DNA of 34,745 nucleotides from Bryobacterales bacterium (GTDB lineage Bacteria; Acidobacteriota; Terriglobia; Bryobacterales; UBA6623): assembly GCA_022826925.1 (NCBI GenBank), contig JAJDTX010000045.1, positions 1 to 34,745 on the forward strand. The letters are read 5' to 3'. Position numbers and translations under genes: made by a program. Below, piece after piece: positions 31,856 to 34,745 of the stretch; within the stretch, counting starts at the first letter, position 1; every line of letters starts with the position of its first letter. The notes beneath the pieces are model-generated. The model worked only from the letters and a program-made list of their open reading frames with translations, was not told the origin of the DNA and searched no databases.

Positions 31856-32308
31856 TCATTCCTTGTACGCGATGCAGTCGATCTGGAGCAGTTGGCCCGG
31901 CCGCCGGAACCCGGTGGCCCCGAAGTACGAGCGCACGGGCCGCGGCTCAGGAAAGAACTCGTTGTACACCTCGTTCATCCCGGGCCAGTTCCTCTCAGGG
32001 TCCACAAGCGCAACCTGAACCTTGAGGACATTGGCCATCGAACTGCCCGCCTCCTCAAGGCTCTCCATCATGATCGTGAGCGCGTCCGCAGTCTGCTGAC
32101 GCACATCCCCCGGGCCGTCGGGACGCCGGTTCGGGTACCAGCCTCCAATCCCTCCCATGAACAGGAGGGGGCCAGATCGGACCAAACCGCCCACACGCTC
32201 CTTTCCGGGACGCCAGTCCTGGGCCTCCGCAACGGGAACTGCTGCTAGGCCCAGCGTGGCGGCGACGGCCGCTTGGCGACGCGAGAGGGTGCATCGGTCA
32301 GGCATCAT
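31856..32308 (-). CDS. Exported RidA-family (YjgF/YER057c/UK114) protein
   Basis: 150 residues with a hydrophobic N-terminal signal (RRQAAVAATLGLAAVPVAEA) and a RidA domain: SGPLLFMGGIGGW, QQTADALTIMMESLEEAGSS, LKVQVALVDPERNW, and the end RPVRSYFGATG...LLQIDCIAY, where the arginine corresponds to the catalytic one in RidA. RidA proteins hydrolyse reactive enamine/imine intermediates released by PLP enzymes. The ATG (32308 or 32305) overlaps the end of the SelA-like gene by about 11 bases and has AGGGA upstream. Its place beside a PLP ammonia-lyase-like gene fits this chemistry. Confidence 0.88.
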   Translation of the reverse strand: MMPDRCTLSRRQAAVAATLGLAAVPVAEAQDWRPGKERVGGLVRSGPLLFMGGIGGWYPNRRPDGPGDVRQQTADALTIMMESLEEAGSSMANVLKVQVALVDPERNWPGMNEVYNEFFPEPRPVRSYFGATGFRRPGQLLQIDCIAYKE

Positions 32309-33917
32309 TTCTTGTCCCTGCTGCGATCTTGCCGGACGTGGCTGGGTCCGTCGGCATCGTTCCTCCGTAAGAGTGCTTCGTGGCAGCCCAGGTCCCTTTG
32401 GGATACTCTCCGAGATCCAGGTTGCCTTGGAGCCGCCCGTACTTGACTCGGCCTTGGAACCGGTACCTGAGTTTCGAGCCCTCGACCGGGAGGACGCTGG
32501 TTAAAGTCACAACGTCACCATCTACAGTGCCCTCCACCGGACCGCTGGCCACGCTGCCGACGTGCGTTCCTTGCAGCCGATTCCCGCTGGCCTCCAGGAA
32601 GAGCACGTGCTGCGCTTCCCCGACAAGGAAGCTAACCGTGACGTCCCAGCGCCCGGACAGGTCCGCGACTGGGGCCTTCCAGACCCGTTCGGTCGGCTTG
32701 GGGGCGGTCCGGAGGACCTCCCGGAGGCGGTCGGCCACGATCCTGTACTCGCCGGGTTTGAGGGCCACGGGACGCAAGCGGAATTCGTGCCCGTCCCCGG
32801 CAGCGTGCGTCTGGATGGCCGGGTCCCCGGAGAGCAGCAGGTCGTGTAGAGCGCCGGCAGTCAGACCGATGCGCTGCGGGTCCCACGCAATGGTCATGGT
32901 CGGGAAGGGACCGCCCCTTGTCGGCCCGTCAACTCTCGCCGACACGCCCGGCACCTTCGTGATGCGATCGGAGATGTGGGCGTACCACGCTTCCCACTCG
33001 CGATACTCGGCTTCGATGTCGCGTTGGCGGACCCACGCGTCGACAGCCACCGTCATGCCGAGGACTTCTTCCTTGCTGACCTTCATCGGGCGGCCGAAAG
33101 CGTGGTGCGGGGCGCTGTTGGCGAAGGCAGCCCGGACGAGATCCTCCCGTCCCAGCAGGAGGCCGGCAGTCTGCGGTCCCCGCAGGATCTTCCCGCCGCT
33201 GTAGGCGACCAAGTCTGCTCCGGCCGCCAAGTAGGGGTCAGGACTGACCAGAATGTCGGCCGCAGCGTCAACGAGTACCGGAACTCTGTGCTGCTTCGCC
33301 ACCGGCACAACATCCTCCAGGCTGACCCGGACCTGGTCGAAGGTATTCCCGAGCACCATGACAAGCGCGGTGCTGGAACCGATCCTGGCTTCCATCTCGT
33401 CGACCGAATCGACTTCTACTGTCTTTAGCCCCACCATGCGGACCGCGTGGTCGTACGCGTTCCGTGAGGATTTCGGAATGATCACTTCGTCCTTGAGACC
33501 GGTGAGATCCGGCAGTTGCTGCATGCGCTCAGGGTCTGTCCCGGCGACACACGCAGCCGCTGCGTGGGCGAGGGCACCAGCAGCGCCGGACGAGACCATC
33601 GCCCAAGGGACGTCGAGCAGCGTGGCGATGCGCTTGCCCGCAGCCTCCATCAGCTGGTCGAGATTGACGTGGTAATGCGACGCCTGTTCGACCGCTTCGA
33701 TGACTTGAGGCATCAGGCGCGAGCCACCGTTGATCGTGACGGTGGCGGTGCAATTGATGAACGGCCTGGCACCGATCGCTGAGTACGGTTCCGCCGGTAG
33801 GTTGGCGGCAGAGGCCGGGACACCCGAAGCCTCCGCCATCAAAGCGGCAACCAGGGAACTGGTCCCCAACCATTGGCGACGGCTCAAGCCGCCAGGTTCC
33901 AGATTTCGGTCCGTCAT
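32298..33917 (-). CDS. Tat-exported SelA-like PLP enzyme with C-terminal extra domain
   Basis: 539 residues from ATG 33917, chosen because GAGGAGG lies seven bases upstream; the frame extends to 34010 without support. A Tat-type signal (LSRRQWLGTSSLVAALMAEA) precedes a fold-type I PLP domain of the SelA/DgaE group: GARPFINCTATVTINGGSRL, MVSSGAAGALAHAAAACVAG, VPVLVDAAAD, and YSGGKILRGPQTAGLLLGR with the probable PLP lysine K243. SelA-like relatives include D-glucosaminate-6-phosphate ammonia-lyase and selenocysteine synthase; with no tRNA context here, a deaminating lyase is more likely. Residues ~425-520 form a separate beta-rich domain (LSGRWDVTVSFLVGEAQHVL, LQGTHVGSVASGPVEGTVDG). First gene of the SelA-like/RidA/PIG-L cluster. 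Confidence 0.85.
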   Translation of the reverse strand: MTDRNLEPGGLSRRQWLGTSSLVAALMAEASGVPASAANLPAEPYSAIGARPFINCTATVTINGGSRLMPQVIEAVEQASHYHVNLDQLMEAAGKRIATLLDVPWAMVSSGAAGALAHAAAACVAGTDPERMQQLPDLTGLKDEVIIPKSSRNAYDHAVRMVGLKTVEVDSVDEMEARIGSSTALVMVLGNTFDQVRVSLEDVVPVAKQHRVPVLVDAAADILVSPDPYLAAGADLVAYSGGKILRGPQTAGLLLGREDLVRAAFANSAPHHAFGRPMKVSKEEVLGMTVAVDAWVRQRDIEAEYREWEAWYAHISDRITKVPGVSARVDGPTRGGPFPTMTIAWDPQRIGLTAGALHDLLLSGDPAIQTHAAGDGHEFRLRPVALKPGEYRIVADRLREVLRTAPKPTERVWKAPVADLSGRWDVTVSFLVGEAQHVLFLEASGNRLQGTHVGSVASGPVEGTVDGDVVTLTSVLPVEGSKLRYRFQGRVKYGRLQGNLDLGEYPKGTWAATKHSYGGTMPTDPATSGKIAAGTRNDA

Positions 33918-34211
33918 GGCAGTCCTCCTCGGTCGTGTGGCACCGACCGGCGCCACGGGCCCGCAACCTCCGAAACAGTCGTTGCCCACGGCGTGCGTTC
34001 GCTCCGCCACTCACAGAGACGGGCACGGGAGCCCGAGCTTTCTCCGCCGCACCGCCAATGCGGTCCGTCCCGAATTTCCCGAACATCCGTCGCCCATCAA
34101 CGCAAGCAATGCAGCCTGCCGGAGCCGGACGGCCACAGTGTACACAGCAGAGTCGGGGGCGGTGCAAAATGCGCCGCTTGACAAGAGGCACGGAAGCTAC
34201 AATCTCTGGGC
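33918..34211. promoter_or_regulatory. Divergent intergenic region between two SelA-like genes
   Basis: 294 bases holding the promoters for both directions. For the rightward gene, TTGACA (34178-34183) and TACAAT (34198-34203) are good boxes but only 14 bases apart. TACAAT ends eight bases before the ATG, and no Shine-Dalgarno exists, so a leaderless message is possible. No obvious operator repeat was found. Confidence 0.4.
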
Positions 34212-34745
34212 ATGAGCACCTCTTCGGGCAATTCCCGTCGCCAGTGGCTGAAGGGAGTCGGACTCGGGTCGCTGACCCAGGTTCTTCCGGCAGCGGAGCC
34301 AACATCGCCGCGCCGAACCGTCTACGAGCGATTGGGTGTGAGGCCAGTGATCAACTTCCGTGGCACGTACACCACGATCGGCGCCTCGAAGCAGTGGCCG
34401 GAACTGTTCGAGGCTCAGGCCGAGGCCGCGCGAGAGTACGTCGTCCTCGAAGAACTCCAGGACGCCATCGGCCGGCGGCTCGCCGAACTGGCGGGGACGG
34501 AGGCCGCGATGGTATCGACCGGAGCTGCGGGATCGATCGCCATCGGAACCTACGCGTGCATCGCGGGTGAGGACCCGGACAGAATCAAGCGCCTGCCAGA
34601 CCTGACTGGCATGAAGGACGAAGTGATCATCCAGAGGGTGCACCGGATCTCGTACGACCATGCGGTGCGTGGCGCCGGCACCAAGATCGTGGAAGTCGAG
34701 ACGCCGGAGCAGCTTGAACGCGCTATCGGCCCCAGAACGGCGATG
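34212..34745 (+). CDS. Second SelA-like PLP enzyme, cut by window end
   Basis: 178 codons are present and the frame is open at the end. A Tat-type signal (SRRQWLKGVGLGSLTQVLPA) precedes TVYERLGVRPVINFRGTYTT, LAELAGTEAAMVSTGAAGSI, DRIKRLPDLTGMKDEVIIQR and HRISYDHAVRGAGTKIVEVE, collinear with the protein at 32298-33917 (for example LPDLTGLKDEVIIPKS). It is therefore a diverged paralog, probably also a periplasmic PLP lyase. The catalytic lysine lies beyond the window. Confidence 0.85.
   Translation, partial: MSTSSGNSRRQWLKGVGLGSLTQVLPAAEPTSPRRTVYERLGVRPVINFRGTYTTIGASKQWPELFEAQAEAAREYVVLEELQDAIGRRLAELAGTEAAMVSTGAAGSIAIGTYACIAGEDPDRIKRLPDLTGMKDEVIIQRVHRISYDHAVRGAGTKIVEVETPEQLERAIGPRTAM

Noticed and set aside
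32298..33917. Genuine selenocysteine synthase (selA)
   Set aside because: It has a Tat signal and an extra C-terminal beta domain and lies with RidA and PIG-L genes; no selB or selC is seen.

Overview
The window looks like a chromosomal segment from a high-GC Gram-negative bacterium, most likely an Acidobacteriota member. The best taxonomic hint is an intact gene with the vWFA-related domain typical of Acidobacteria (7738-8766). A periplasmic Tat-signal cluster of SelA-like, RidA-like and PIG-L-like enzymes at the right end fits that view. This is inference: there is no rRNA or other marker gene here. I see no tRNA, CRISPR array, integrase or intact transposase.

Left part (1-4.8 kb): an AT-richer pair, a DUF262 protein whose N-terminus is damaged and an overlapping RelA/SpoT-fold nucleotidyltransferase, converges on a gene that fuses an N6-adenine DNA methyltransferase to a BsuBI/PstI-type restriction endonuclease. 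From 5.4 to 9.4 kb there is a patchwork of toxin-antitoxin debris: a broken hicA and an intact hicB, a MNT nucleotidyltransferase and a hepT with an internal stop, a second hicA stump and intact hicB, then the vWFA gene, an XRE-type regulator and a decayed nuclease-like gene.

Central defence island (9.9-26.7 kb): an mcrB-mcrC operon converges on a two-gene operon. The first gene of that operon is a very large GHKL-ATPase/DUF3883 protein (the NO VEIN-like arrangement). The second is a Dna2-like protein with a four-cysteine RecB-type nuclease and an SF1 helicase. A 1.25-kb apparently non-coding gap follows, then a HARE-HTH/GIY-YIG nuclease, an AT-rich AIPR (abortive infection) gene and a small pentapeptide-repeat protein.

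Right part (26.8-30.7 kb): an HTH antitoxin-like gene beside a wrecked DUF6516-like partner, a hairpin repeat, a third hicB-MNT-hepT block that is a near copy of the one at 5.6-6.7 kb, a frameshifted DUF3800 gene, a second copy of the hairpin repeat, and a second copy of the vWFA 3' end plus the XRE 3' end. Duplicated segments in the same order therefore bracket the island. The last 4 kb returns to metabolism: a leftward SelA-like/RidA/PIG-L cluster, divergent from a second SelA-like gene cut by the window end.

Two themes stand out. First, antitoxin-like partners (three HicB, two MNT, one HTH, one XRE) stay open while the adjacent toxin genes are truncated, frameshifted or absent. Second, the NO VEIN-like ATPase plus Dna2-like nuclease-helicase operon is the best candidate for an uncharacterised defence system, followed by the DUF262 plus RelA-fold pair.
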